A stretch of 64,000 bases of DNA from Chromohalobacter moromii (GTDB taxonomy: Bacteria > Pseudomonadota > Gammaproteobacteria > Pseudomonadales > Halomonadaceae), in NCBI RefSeq assembly GCF_023091865.1, contig NZ_JAHXDI010000001.1, positions 1,302,001-1,366,000 on the forward strand. The letters are read 5' to 3'. Below are positions 24,148-32,979 of the stretch, in pieces; within the stretch, counting starts at the first letter, position 1; the number at the start of each line of letters is the position of its first letter. Under the pieces are notes generated by a model, which had not been told where the DNA came from, did no database searches, and was given only the letters and a program-made list of their open reading frames with translations. A program made the position numbers and the translations under genes.

Positions 24148-26268
24148 ATGAAAAAGAGTTTGAGCCTACGGGCGATGTTGATCGGGTTGTTCGTGGCCGC
24201 GGTGCTCGGCGCGGTGATTCCGGCGGCGGCCGGATTTTTGTCCAACCAGCGGTTGATCGAGGCGCAGCATCTATTCACCGACGAGATATTGCCTCAGCAG
24301 GCGGCCAGTCGTGACATGAGCGATGCGCTGACGCGTTATCGCCAGCGCCAGTCGGGCCTGTTGGCCGCCGACAGCGAGGCTGACTTCGGGGGGGTGGTCG
24401 ATCAGGCCGAGGCCGATGCAGCCTTCACGGCGGGACGTGAACGGCTCGCCACCTTGATCGGCGACGATAATCAGGCGTTGTTCGAGACACTGGATAGCGA
24501 CTACGCCGACTTGCGCCAGGCCGATACCGCGCTGGAAGAAGTGCGGCGCGAAGATGTGGCGCTGACCGCCTCCATGCGCGCGCGTATCGCCGAGATGCAA
24601 GACAAGATCGGCGAAGTATTGACCGACGCCGAATCGATGGCGGGACGTGCGACTCTCGAGGATGTGCGTCAGCAACGCGCCCTGATCCGGCGCATCCAGT
24701 CGATGCAGGACGATGGGCTGTCGATGGTGCCGATCTCGATGCTCGATACGCTGACGGAGCGGCGTGCCAACATCGCCGGACTCAGCGGTGACGTACAGAT
24801 GCTGGTGGCGCAGTTGGCCGATCAAGGGCGTCAACTGATGCAGGTCGATAGCCACGATGCGTTGGTCGATCTGCGCTATAACCAGATCGCCCAGCAGATT
24901 TCGCGCATTCATCAGGCGTTGGCGAGTATCGAGGGCGCGGTCGGGGCGACGCCGGCCCAGCAGCAAAGTGCCGGTCAGTTGGAAGATGTCGTGACCGAAC
25001 TGAACGAATTGATGCTGACGGGCGATAACGCCGTTTATGCATTGCGCGACCGTCAGCTTGGCTTGCGCGAGCGCTCTCAACAGGCCTTGACTGGCGTTGC
25101 CCAGGCGATGGATGGCATGGCCGAGAGCCTGGAGCGCGTCGAAGCCTATGCGACCGAGCGCGCCGATGAGGCCGCCGAACAAGCCGCCGCGACAGCGCAG
25201 GCCGGCCGCGTATTGCAGCTTGTCGTATTGCTGATCGTGATCGTGATTCTGGCGGCGGTGGGCTGGCGCGTGATGACCCGCGTACTCAAGCCTATCGGTG
25301 AAATGCGTCGCCAGATGGAAAGCATTAGCGGAGCGGCGGGACAAACCGGTGACCTGTCGATGCGTTTGAAGGTGCGCCATGGCGATGAAATCGGCCATAC
25401 CGCGCAGGCCTTCAATCAGATGATGGTGACCTTCGAGCGGCTGATTGCGCAGATTCGCGACGGGGCCGAGTCGGTGGCGTCCAGCAGTCGTCAGATCGCC
25501 TCCGGCAATCAGGATCTGGCGCAACGTACCGACGAGCAGTCTTCGTCGCTGGCCGAAACGGCGGCGAGCCTCGAGGAAATCACCGCGACCGTGAAGCAAA
25601 CTGCCGACTATGCCCACCAGGCGCGCGACATGAGCCATGGGGTCGGTCAGCGCGCCCGTGAAGCGGGCGACGTGGGTGATCGGACGCATAGCGCGATGCA
25701 GGAGATTCGCGAATCCAGTGCCAAGATTTCCACGATCGTCGAGGCGATCGACTCCATTGCCTTCCAGACCAATCTGCTGGCCTTGAACGCCTCGGTGGAA
25801 GCGGCCCGCGCCGGTGAGCACGGTCGTGGTTTCGCCGTCGTCGCCGAGGAAGTGCGTCGTCTTGCCAGCCGTAGTGCCGATGAGGCCGAGCAGATTCGCC
25901 ACTTGGTCAAGGACAGCGTGGCCAAGGTGGGTGAGGGCGCTAACCTGGTCGAAGAGACGGGAGGGCATTTGCGCGAGATCGTCGATAGCGTCGACAAGGT
26001 ATCGCAGTTCGTCTCCGAAATCGCCGAGGCCACGCAAGAGCAGTCGACGGGGATCGACCAGATCAATCAGGCGATTGCTCAGCTCGACCAGGTGACCCAG
26101 CAGAATGCCTCGCTGGTGCAGGAAGCCTCCTCGGCCAGCCTGTCGCTGGACGAACGGGCCAACGACATGCATGTGCTGGTGGGACGCTTCAAGGTGAGCG
26201 ATTCGGCCTACTCGGAAGACGACGCCACGGACGACAGCGCCTCGCCCAAGGCGTTACCCGCAACGTGA
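24148..26268 (+). CDS. Methyl-accepting chemotaxis protein
   Basis: About 706 residues. TM1 is LRAMLIGLFVAAVLGAVIP, then a helical periplasmic sensor domain (~30-355), TM2 LQLVVLLIVIVILAAVGW, a HAMP domain ending near KVRHGDEIGHTAQAFNQMM, and the cytoplasmic hairpin with IDSIAFQTNLLALNASVEAA and GRGFAVVAEEVRRLA that docks CheA and CheW. The C-terminus ends ALPAT without a CheR-binding pentapeptide. AAGGAG before ATG 24148 fixes the start, five bases after the binding-protein stop. It likely senses the ligand-loaded binding protein encoded just before it. Confidence 0.92.
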   Translation: MKKSLSLRAMLIGLFVAAVLGAVIPAAAGFLSNQRLIEAQHLFTDEILPQQAASRDMSDALTRYRQRQSGLLAADSEADFGGVVDQAEADAAFTAGRERLATLIGDDNQALFETLDSDYADLRQADTALEEVRREDVALTASMRARIAEMQDKIGEVLTDAESMAGRATLEDVRQQRALIRRIQSMQDDGLSMVPISMLDTLTERRANIAGLSGDVQMLVAQLADQGRQLMQVDSHDALVDLRYNQIAQQISRIHQALASIEGAVGATPAQQQSAGQLEDVVTELNELMLTGDNAVYALRDRQLGLRERSQQALTGVAQAMDGMAESLERVEAYATERADEAAEQAAATAQAGRVLQLVVLLIVIVILAAVGWRVMTRVLKPIGEMRRQMESISGAAGQTGDLSMRLKVRHGDEIGHTAQAFNQMMVTFERLIAQIRDGAESVASSSRQIASGNQDLAQRTDEQSSSLAETAASLEEITATVKQTADYAHQARDMSHGVGQRAREAGDVGDRTHSAMQEIRESSAKISTIVEAIDSIAFQTNLLALNASVEAARAGEHGRGFAVVAEEVRRLASRSADEAEQIRHLVKDSVAKVGEGANLVEETGGHLREIVDSVDKVSQFVSEIAEATQEQSTGIDQINQAIAQLDQVTQQNASLVQEASSASLSLDERANDMHVLVGRFKVSDSAYSEDDATDDSASPKALPAT

Positions 26269-26301
26269 TCGTAGCTTGCCAGCCCCGTCCGGGCTGGCAT
26301 G

Positions 26302-26340
26302 AAAAACGCCTTCACTGCCTAGCGCGGTGAAGGCGTTTTT
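26302..26340. terminator. Bidirectional terminator between convergent genes
   Basis: A 14-bp perfect stem AAAAACGCCTTCAC / GTGAAGGCGTTTTT with an 11-base loop, with T tracts in both directions, between the chemoreceptor (+) and the lactonase gene (-). A second 8-bp hairpin, GCCAGCCC / GGGCTGGC, lies just before it at 26278-26298. Confidence 0.92.
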
Positions 26341-26383
26341 GGTGATACCGAAGAACGCTGATGCATTGGCTTAGCGGTGAGGC

Positions 26384-27274
26384 TTAGCGAAGAGCGCCGA
26401 AGGTTCCAGCAAGCAAGCCTTGTGCTTGAGTGTCGATGGCGAATAGCGCACCGGCATCGGGTTGCGCCGCGAGCGCTGCATCGTCGAGCCCCTTGCGTGC
26501 GGTGGTGATGTAGAGAGTGGAAAGGTCGGGGCCACCGAAGGTGCAACTGGTGATGTTGGCGACGGGCATGGGGATTTCTTCGCGCAGTTGGCCTTGGCTA
26601 TCGAATATGCTGATACGCCAGCCGCCGAATTGGCAGACCCAGAGGTTGCCGTCGCGGTCGGTGGTCATGCCGTCGGGGCAGCCTTGATCCTGGGGGATGC
26701 GGATGAAGGGTTCACGGTCCGAAAGGTTGCCATGTTCATCCACGGCGAATCGATAGATGAGGCGTTCCAACGTGTCGGTGTGGTAGAGCCAATCCCCCTG
26801 AGGTGAGAGCACCGGGCCGTTGGTGACGGTGTATCCGCTGTCTTGGCGTTGGCAGTCGCCGTCGAGACGCACGCGATAGAGCGAGCCGCTAGTGTGGCCC
26901 TCGGCGTCGTCCATGGTGCCGCACCATAGCGTGCCGCTGGTATCGACGACGGCATCGTTGAAGCGGTTTCCGGGAAGCTCAGGCTCGGGGGTGAGCCACT
27001 TTTCGAGCGTACCTTCGGGCAGTTGAAGACGCGCGATGGCGTGTCGTAGCGTGACGATGAACCCACCTTCGGCGTGACGATGCACGCTAGTGATTTCCTC
27101 GTCGAACGACCACTGGCGCACGTTACCGCCGGCTAGACACTGGAGCTGGTGGCCTTTGATATCCACCCAGTAAAGCGCTTGTTCCGTGTCGTCCCATAGC
27201 GGCCCTTCGCCGAGGATGTTGTGGGCCGGATGGACGACGCGCGGTGTTGCCTGCGGAGCTATGAGTGTAGGCAT
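26384..27274 (-). CDS. SMP-30/gluconolactonase family sugar lactonase (xylonolactonase candidate)
   Basis: A 296-residue six-bladed beta-propeller lactonase. HNILGEGPLWDD (residues ~18-29) holds the metal-binding Glu, GNRFNDAVVD the central Asn/Asp and CPDGMTTDRDGNLWVCQF the catalytic Asp region. It hydrolyses aldonolactones to aldonates. Its neighbours are a sugar porter and a D-xylose dehydrogenase homologue, so xylono- or arabinonolactone is the likely substrate. The start at 27274 follows CAGGAGGTCACG; a reading 18 codons longer has no ribosome site. Confidence 0.85.
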   Translation of the reverse strand: MPTLIAPQATPRVVHPAHNILGEGPLWDDTEQALYWVDIKGHQLQCLAGGNVRQWSFDEEITSVHRHAEGGFIVTLRHAIARLQLPEGTLEKWLTPEPELPGNRFNDAVVDTSGTLWCGTMDDAEGHTSGSLYRVRLDGDCQRQDSGYTVTNGPVLSPQGDWLYHTDTLERLIYRFAVDEHGNLSDREPFIRIPQDQGCPDGMTTDRDGNLWVCQFGGWRISIFDSQGQLREEIPMPVANITSCTFGGPDLSTLYITTARKGLDDAALAAQPDAGALFAIDTQAQGLLAGTFGALR

Positions 27275-27291
27275 CGTGACCTCCTGGGGCC

Positions 27292-27331
27292 AAAAACAAA
27301 AAACCGGTGTCGGAGTTTCCTCCGACACCGG
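27292..27331 (-). terminator. Rho-independent terminator after the sugar porter
   Basis: Read on the minus strand: stem CCGGTGTCGGAG, loop GAAA, stem CTCCGACACCGG, then TTTTTTGTTTTT. It separates the porter gene from the lactonase gene downstream, so the lactonase probably depends on read-through or its own promoter. Confidence 0.93.
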
Positions 27332-27342
27332 AATAATGGCAA

Positions 27343-28749
27343 TTATGCGTAAGCCATGTCTTCGAGTTCACGTCCCTTCGTTTCGCGGACGAATTTGATG
27401 ACGAAGAAGATCGAGATGACCGCGCAAATGGCATAGAAGCTGTAAGCACCGGTCAGGCCGATGGAGGCGAGCATGATCGGGAAGGTCATGGTGATGGCGA
27501 AGTTACTGACCCACTGGAACAGACCGGCGACGGCGAGCCCTGAGCCACGTACCTGGTTGGGGAACATCTCGCCGAGCATGACCCACATCACCGGGCCCCA
27601 GGAGCTGTTGAAGAAGAACACATAGGCGTTGGCAGCGATCAGCGCGAGCACGCCGTTGCTATCGGAGAGCTTCAGGCTACCATCGACCATTTCGGCGGTG
27701 GAGAAAGCATAGACGAGAATGGCGAGCGTGATGGCCATACCGACGGAACCGCCCCACAGCAGCGGCTTACGTCCAATACGGTCGATCAAGGCGATGGCGC
27801 CGAAGCAGGCTGCGATACTCACCGCGCCACTGATGACGTTGATCAGCAAGGCATCGCCTTCGGAGAAGCCCACGGCTTGCCAGAGGACGGCACCGTAATA
27901 GAAGACGACGTTGATCCCCACCAATTGTTGGAACACGGCCAAGCCGATCCCGACCCAGACCAAGTTGATTACCTTGCCGGTCTTGGGATTGATCAAGTCG
28001 CTAAAGCGTGGCTTGCGCTGCTCGGATAGAGAGTCGCGGATTTGAGCCAGGCGCTCTTTGGCGTCGCTTTCGTTATAGATCATGTGCAGCACGTGTTCGG
28101 CACGATCGTCGCGACGCGCGCTGACCAGATAGCGCGGGCTTTCCGGAATGAATAACAGCGCCACCAGGAAGATCGTCGCGGGGATCAGTTCCATCCAGAA
28201 CATCCAGCGCCAAGCGGTAAAGCCGAACCACAATTCGGAGGTGGAGCCCCCGGCGACGTTGGCCAGCAAGTAGTTATTCAAAAACGAGAAGAAAAGCCCC
28301 GAGATGATGGCGACTTGCTGGATGGTAGCGAGGCGTCCACGCAGGTGTGCGGGAGCGATTTCGCTGATGTAGGCCGGTGCCATGACACTCGCGGCACCCA
28401 CGGCCAAGCCACCCAGGATGCGATAGATGACGAATTCCAGTGAGCCACCGGCGACACCCGAGCCCCAGGCGCTGACGATGAAGAAGATGGCGGCAACGAG
28501 CAGGAGAGTGCGACGCCCGTATTTATCAGCCAGCCCCCCAGCAAAGAACGCACCCACCGCACAACCCAGCAGCATGGACGCGACATTGAAACCGGTGCCG
28601 ACGCTGTCGGAATTGAACGAAGATTGCAGGCCGTCGACGGTGCCATTGATGACCCCACTGTCGAAGCCGAACAGGAAGCCGCCTATGGCGGCGACACAGC
28701 ATGTTAAAAAGACAATCAGTGAACGTTGCGAATCGCTGTATGTTGGCAT
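27343..28749 (-). CDS. MFS sugar:proton symporter (sugar porter family)
   Basis: 468 residues, 12 membrane segments. Family signatures are GGFLFGFDSGVINGT (TM1), DKYGRRTLLL and DRIGRKPLLWGG after TM2 and TM8, RILGGLAVGAASVMAPAYIS (TM4), PESPRYLVS after TM6 and FQQLVGINVVFYYG in TM7. These place it with XylE, GalP and AraE-type transporters. Adjacent xylose dehydrogenase and lactonase genes point to D-xylose, L-arabinose or a related sugar as the substrate. It is followed by a strong terminator. Confidence 0.92.
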   Translation of the reverse strand: MPTYSDSQRSLIVFLTCCVAAIGGFLFGFDSGVINGTVDGLQSSFNSDSVGTGFNVASMLLGCAVGAFFAGGLADKYGRRTLLLVAAIFFIVSAWGSGVAGGSLEFVIYRILGGLAVGAASVMAPAYISEIAPAHLRGRLATIQQVAIISGLFFSFLNNYLLANVAGGSTSELWFGFTAWRWMFWMELIPATIFLVALLFIPESPRYLVSARRDDRAEHVLHMIYNESDAKERLAQIRDSLSEQRKPRFSDLINPKTGKVINLVWVGIGLAVFQQLVGINVVFYYGAVLWQAVGFSEGDALLINVISGAVSIAACFGAIALIDRIGRKPLLWGGSVGMAITLAILVYAFSTAEMVDGSLKLSDSNGVLALIAANAYVFFFNSSWGPVMWVMLGEMFPNQVRGSGLAVAGLFQWVSNFAITMTFPIMLASIGLTGAYSFYAICAVISIFFVIKFVRETKGRELEDMAYA

Positions 28750-28795
28750 GGTGTGCTCCGTTGTTGTTAATGGCGTGGGCGCCAGTGGCTAGGGA

Positions 28796-29533
28796 TTACA
28801 TCCAGCCGGCATCGACCCAGTAGTTGTGAGCGGTACAGGCAGCGGCGTCATCCGAGGCCAGGAACAGCGCCATCGCGGCCACGTGATGCGGATGAATACG
28901 TACCTTGAGCTTTTGCTCTTCGACGATCTGCGCCTCGTCCTCGGGGCTATACCAACGTGATTGACGCGGTGTCTTGACGTTGCCGGGGATGATGCAGTTG
29001 ACACGGATTCCGTCGCTGCCTAGATCGCTCGCCAGGGCTCGAGTCAGGCCTTCGATACCGGCTTTGGCGGTTTCGTAGAGCAGCATGTCGGGCTGCCCCA
29101 GATGCCAGCTGATCGACCCCAGGTTGATGATCGCCCCCTGGCCTTGACGACGCATGGCGGGGGCCACTTCACGAGCGGCGAGCACCAGGTGGCGCAGGTT
29201 GACGTTCATGCGGTCTTCCCAGTACTCGGGTGTGATGTCCTCGAGCTTGTGACGGTCGTCGTTGGCGGCGTTGTTGATCAGCACGTCGACGTGACCGATG
29301 TCGCTCAGCGTGGCGCGGAGCTGGTCGGGCTGGGTCAGGTCGCAGTAGTGGAAATGCGGCGCACCACTGCATTTATCGACCAGTTCGTTGGCGAGCGCCT
29401 CAGCGACATCCAGGAAATGGACGTTCGCGCCCTGGTTTACGAAGGCCTCGACCAAACCGGCGCCGATGCCGGAGCCGCCACCGGTGATGACGACCGTCTT
29501 GTCCTTGAGGCTGGGGTAAATTGCGGAACTCAT
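28796..29533 (-). CDS. xylB: NAD-dependent D-xylose 1-dehydrogenase (Caulobacter XylB type)
   Basis: A 245-residue SDR. The N-terminus MSSAIYPSLKDKTVVITGGG, VDVLINNAANDDRHKLEDIT, the Ser region LGSISWHLGQPD, the YETAK catalytic motif and the end YWVDAGWM match my memory of Caulobacter crescentus XylB (xylose dehydrogenase, not xylulokinase). It oxidises the aldose at C1 to the lactone, first step of the Weimberg/Dahms route. Gap to the porter downstream is 46 bases, so they are probably one transcript. An 8+8 bp palindrome lies 54 bases upstream of its start. L-arabinose or D-galactose as substrate cannot be excluded. Confidence 0.88.
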   Translation of the reverse strand: MSSAIYPSLKDKTVVITGGGSGIGAGLVEAFVNQGANVHFLDVAEALANELVDKCSGAPHFHYCDLTQPDQLRATLSDIGHVDVLINNAANDDRHKLEDITPEYWEDRMNVNLRHLVLAAREVAPAMRRQGQGAIINLGSISWHLGQPDMLLYETAKAGIEGLTRALASDLGSDGIRVNCIIPGNVKTPRQSRWYSPEDEAQIVEEQKLKVRIHPHHVAAMALFLASDDAAACTAHNYWVDAGWM

Positions 29534-29861
29534 GCAGGACCTCTATCGCATTGGGAGCGAGCTGTCTTTAGGCGATCTTTCATGCTTTAGTTAATAGATT
29601 TAACTAAGTGGATGATCGTTCAGAGAGGCGATGATTTCCATGCGACGATAGTCATACGCTTTACTGAGAGAAGACTAGGGGCATCACACGAAGCGGGAAT
29701 TCCTCGACAAGGGCGACAGCGCATCGGCTGCGATAGAGGCTGGTACTTTATGAAAACGCTGGCGATGCATTGTCAATTTCGTTGCGCCACGGCGGCGAAG
29801 GGCAATAATTTGTTATATTGCGGAACTCGATCCGCATTTCAGCGAGGCACCTTTTATTGCC
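29534..29861. promoter_or_regulatory. Divergent xylB/ROK intergenic region with candidate operator
   Basis: 328 bases without a gene between xylB (-) and the ROK regulator (+). At 29587-29607 is the perfect inverted repeat TTAGTTAA-N5-TTAACTAA. Its TTAGTT half-sites resemble operators of XylR/NagC-type ROK repressors. The rest shows no clear open frame; an AT-rich patch, ataatttgttatattg, at about 29804 may belong to the regulator's promoter. Confidence 0.7.
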
Positions 29862-31052
29862 ATGGTTAGTACCTTTGCCCCTCAAGCCGCCGGTGATCTC
29901 AATTTTCTCAAGAAGCTCAATCGCAGCTCGATTCTAGGGACCGTGCGCCGTTATCCCGGCGCGACACGTGCCGATATCGCGGCGCATACGCAGCTGACCA
30001 AGGCCACCGTGGGGGGCGTGGTGCAAGCGCTGCTGGAGCGCGGCTGGCTGCGGGAAGGTGAGTTGCAGCCACGGGGCGGCGGGCGTCCGGGGCGGGCCCT
30101 GTATCTGGACGACGCCCATCATGTGCTGTTGGGGGCGGATATCGGCGTAAGGGGATTACGTGTCGTGGCATGCACGCTGGGCGGCGAGGTGCTTCTGCAG
30201 CGTTATGTCACCGAGGCGCCCACGACCCCCGAGGAAACGGCAACGCGCTTGGCCGAGATGTTGCGCGTCCTGCGCGACGATCCCGTCATCGTCGATCGGC
30301 ACTGCTTGGGTTTGGGTGTGACGGTGCCGGGGCCGGTCGCCCCGGAGCAGCCCATCCTACGGCTCGCGCCCAATCTAGGGTGGATCGATGTCGCTTTCCT
30401 TGAGGTGCTTCGCCCGCACCTGCCGGACCTCGACGGTGCCTGGCTTCTGGATAACGAAGCCAACGCCGCGGCCTTCGGCGAGTTCTACTTCCATGACGGT
30501 ATCCCACCGGAATCCATCGTCTATATCAGCGCTGGAAGCGGTATCGGTAGCGGCCTTGTCACTGGCGACAATTACCCTCTCGTGCCGCGTGGCATACAGG
30601 GACTGGTGGGCGAGATCGGTCACACCATCGTGCAGCCGGGGGGACTTTATTGCCACTGTGGCAATCGCGGCTGTGCTGAAACCCTGGTCAGTGGTTGGGC
30701 GATTCGCGCCGCGCTGGGTATCGCCGATACCGAGGACCTGGAAGCGGCGATAGCGGCGCGGGGCGACGACCCCGACGTCAATGCTGTCCTGCGGCGTGCC
30801 GGTGAAGCCTTGGGGACTCTCATGCTCAATCTGCATCACACGCTCAACCCAGCCATGTTGGTACTCGGCGGATCGCTAATGCATCTAGGCGAGCGGCTCA
30901 TCGCCCCGGCGCTGGCCTATTTCGAAGCCCACCAGAATGACTTGCTGCGAGGGACGCAGCGCGTCCCCGTCAAGGTCATTCACGACAGTACCTTCACCGC
31001 CGCGCGGGGAGCCGCCGCCCAGGTCATGGCCAAGGCGGCGCTGGAGGCGTGA
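29862..31052 (+). CDS. ROK-family transcriptional repressor (XylR type)
   Basis: 396 residues: a winged helix at ~15-75 ([39 protein letters not shown]) followed by an actin-like ROK domain with [45 protein letters not shown] and the zinc-binding [11 protein letters not shown]. This is the layout of Bacillus XylR and NagC/Mlc. It is divergent from the xylose dehydrogenase operon with a candidate operator between, so it most likely represses that operon until pentose is present. Confidence 0.9.
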   Translation: MVSTFAPQAAGDLNFLKKLNRSSILGTVRRYPGATRADIAAHTQLTKATVGGVVQALLERGWLREGELQPRGGGRPGRALYLDDAHHVLLGADIGVRGLRVVACTLGGEVLLQRYVTEAPTTPEETATRLAEMLRVLRDDPVIVDRHCLGLGVTVPGPVAPEQPILRLAPNLGWIDVAFLEVLRPHLPDLDGAWLLDNEANAAAFGEFYFHDGIPPESIVYISAGSGIGSGLVTGDNYPLVPRGIQGLVGEIGHTIVQPGGLYCHCGNRGCAETLVSGWAIRAALGIADTEDLEAAIAARGDDPDVNAVLRRAGEALGTLMLNLHHTLNPAMLVLGGSLMHLGERLIAPALAYFEAHQNDLLRGTQRVPVKVIHDSTFTAARGAAAQVMAKAALEA

Positions 31053-31077
31053 GTCTGGTTGTTCCGCGTTCAGCAAA

Positions 31078-31121
31078 GTGCCCGTGTTAAAAAAGTGCCC
31101 GTGTTAAAAAGTGCCTGTGTT
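31078..31121 (+). repeat. Three-copy short direct repeat in a convergent gap
   Basis: GTGCCCGTGTT at 31078 and 31095 and GTGCCTGTGTT at 31111, joined by runs of A. The array fills most of the gap between the ROK gene and the end of the TRAP large subunit gene; no terminator hairpin is visible there. Confidence 0.75.
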
Positions 31122-32404
31122 CAGAAAATCACGTTGGGTAATGCCATCGATACGGCAGGCACGAAGGTCACGATCAACAGTATGCCGACCAAGAGCAGCC
31201 AATAAGGCATGATGGCGCGAATAAAATCGGGCACTTTCACGCCGGTGATGCTGCAGGTGGTGAACATCACCGTCCCAAGGGGCGGGGTGATCGTGCCGAT
31301 GGAGGCATTGAGGATGAAGATGATCCCGAAATGCACCGGGTCGATGCCGAACTGTGCCGCCACGGGTGCCAGCAGGGGGGACAGCACGATGAGAATGGCG
31401 TTGCCTTCCAGGAACATGCCCAGCACCAGCAGGATGACATTGGCGAGCAACAGGAACGCCACCGCGCTGCCCACCTGGGACGAGAGCAGCATGGCGATGT
31501 CCTGAGGAATGTGCTCCCAGGTTAGAAAGCGCGCGAATCCCGACGCCACGGCGATGATGAACAGCACGTTGACCGAGGCGAACAGCGACTCCCGCGTGGC
31601 CACCGCGACGCTGCCCACGTTCATTTCCTTGTAGACGAACATTCCCACGATCAAGGCATATAGCACGGCCATGGCGCCGGCTTCGGTCGGTGTGAAGACG
31701 CCGACACGTATGCCGCCGATGACCACGACCGGCAACAGCAAGGCGATGATGCCGGCGCGCGTCACGCTGACCCATTCACGCCGCGAGACCCGCTCCTTGC
31801 GCGGCGGTTGGTAGCCCAGCCGACGGCACTGACGCGATACCAGCAGCATCATGCACACCGCCATCAGCACCCCGGGCACCACGCCGGCCAGGAACAGGCG
31901 GCCGATGGAGACGTTGTTGACGTAGCCGTAGACGATCAGCGCGATCCCCGGCGGAATGGTCGAGGTCACTAGCGAGGAGGCGGCGGTGACGGCGGTGGAG
32001 AACGGCTTGGGATAGCCGCTGGCCGTCATGCTGGGTACGAGCAGCTTGGCGTTCATGGCGGCATCGGCGATGTTGGAACCGGAGAGCCCACCCATGAAGG
32101 TGCTCAGCAGCACGTTGGCTTGCGCCAGTCCGCCGTGCAGGCGTCGGGTCATGAGCTCGGCCAGCTTGAGCAGGCGGTCGGTGATGCCGGAGTGGTTCAT
32201 GAACACCCCCGCCATGATGAAGAACGGGATCGCCAGCAGCGAGATGGACTCCAGCCCCCCGGCCAGGCGCTGAATCAGCAGCATGGTGGGCTGGTCGGCA
32301 CCGAACAGGAAATACAGGAACGTCGACAGAAACAGTGCGAAGGCGACGGGGGTGCCCAGCACGAAAAGAAGCAACAGCGCTGCGAGTGCTATGCCTACGG
32401 CCAT
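31121..32404 (-). CDS. dctM: TRAP transporter large membrane subunit (DctM)
   Basis: 427 residues, about 12 to 13 membrane segments, of the DctM/IT superfamily. LAIPFFIMAGVFMNHSG, the NIADAAMNAKLLVPSM loop, STIPPGIALIVYGYV and LNASIGTITPPLGTVMF are family signatures. It forms the sodium-driven channel that accepts substrate from the DctP binding protein. It ends an operon dctP-dctQ-dctM read leftward. Because uxaB, uxaA and lgoD homologues precede it on the same strand, the cargo is probably a hexonate such as L-galactonate or D-altronate, or a hexuronate. Confidence 0.92.
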   Translation of the reverse strand: MAVGIALAALLLLFVLGTPVAFALFLSTFLYFLFGADQPTMLLIQRLAGGLESISLLAIPFFIMAGVFMNHSGITDRLLKLAELMTRRLHGGLAQANVLLSTFMGGLSGSNIADAAMNAKLLVPSMTASGYPKPFSTAVTAASSLVTSTIPPGIALIVYGYVNNVSIGRLFLAGVVPGVLMAVCMMLLVSRQCRRLGYQPPRKERVSRREWVSVTRAGIIALLLPVVVIGGIRVGVFTPTEAGAMAVLYALIVGMFVYKEMNVGSVAVATRESLFASVNVLFIIAVASGFARFLTWEHIPQDIAMLLSSQVGSAVAFLLLANVILLVLGMFLEGNAILIVLSPLLAPVAAQFGIDPVHFGIIFILNASIGTITPPLGTVMFTTCSITGVKVPDFIRAIMPYWLLLVGILLIVTFVPAVSMALPNVIF

Positions 32405-32416
32405 GGGTAGTATCCT

Positions 32417-32884
32417 TTAGGTATCGCGAGCCAGTCGGACGAGGCAGTGGTAGGCCATGATGACGGCACTGACCGGAATGGCGACGTGAATCCACATGTA
32501 CGGGATCTGCAGCATGGGCGTGCTGCGGAAATTGGAGTAGGGCAACAGTTGCAGCCCCCAGTAGCCGAGCACGATGGCGGCGATCAGCACCATGCCGACG
32601 TTGAAGAGACGGTCGTTCCAGCGGGCGAGCGACGCCGGCAGGTTTTCCGACAGCATGCCGATGAGCACGTGTTCGTTACGCCGCACCAAGGCGCTGGCGC
32701 CGAGAAAGGTGGCCCATACCATGAGTAGCTGCAGGACCTCCTCGGTCCAGGCCAGCGGGGTGTTGAAGATATAACGCATGAAGATGTTGCTGATGGCGAC
32801 GAGAAAGATCGCGAAGAGCGCCGCGCTGGCCAACACTTCATCGAGGCGCATGATGCGGTCGATCCAATGGAATACGCGTTTCAT
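32417..32884 (-). CDS. dctQ: TRAP transporter small membrane subunit (DctQ)
   Basis: 155 residues with four membrane segments. MRYIFNTPLAWTEEVLQLLMVWATFLGA is the DctQ signature region (quoted in part: NTPLAWTEEVLQLLMVW), followed by RRNEHV. It pairs with DctM in the inner membrane. ATG 32884 gives MKRVFHWIDRIMRLDE; a Met six codons earlier is possible. It lies 12 bases before dctM and about 95 bases after dctP, with a strong hairpin in that gap. Confidence 0.9.
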   Translation of the reverse strand: MKRVFHWIDRIMRLDEVLASAALFAIFLVAISNIFMRYIFNTPLAWTEEVLQLLMVWATFLGASALVRRNEHVLIGMLSENLPASLARWNDRLFNVGMVLIAAIVLGYWGLQLLPYSNFRSTPMLQIPYMWIHVAIPVSAVIMAYHCLVRLARDT

Positions 32885-32936
32885 TTGAGACTCCTCGGTC
32901 ACGGCAATTCACGGTGTTGCCGTGCGTGATACGCGT

Positions 32937-32966
32937 GCCGGCGCCACAGGCTTGTGTGGCGCCGGC
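32937..32966 (-). promoter_or_regulatory. Intercistronic hairpin between dctP and dctQ
   Basis: A perfect 12-bp stem GCCGGCGCCACA / TGTGGCGCCGGC with a six-base loop, just downstream of the binding-protein stop and with no T tract. Such hairpins protect the 3' end of an abundant binding-protein message from decay and give less of the membrane subunits. A matching element occurs in the second TRAP operon. Confidence 0.75.
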
Positions 32967-32979
32967 GGTCGGTCAACGC

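Noticed and set aside
24271-26172. A 633-codon open frame antisense to the chemoreceptor gene
   Set aside because: It mirrors the codon structure of the clearly coding + strand gene in GC-rich DNA; its His/Arg-rich product has no domain-like pattern.
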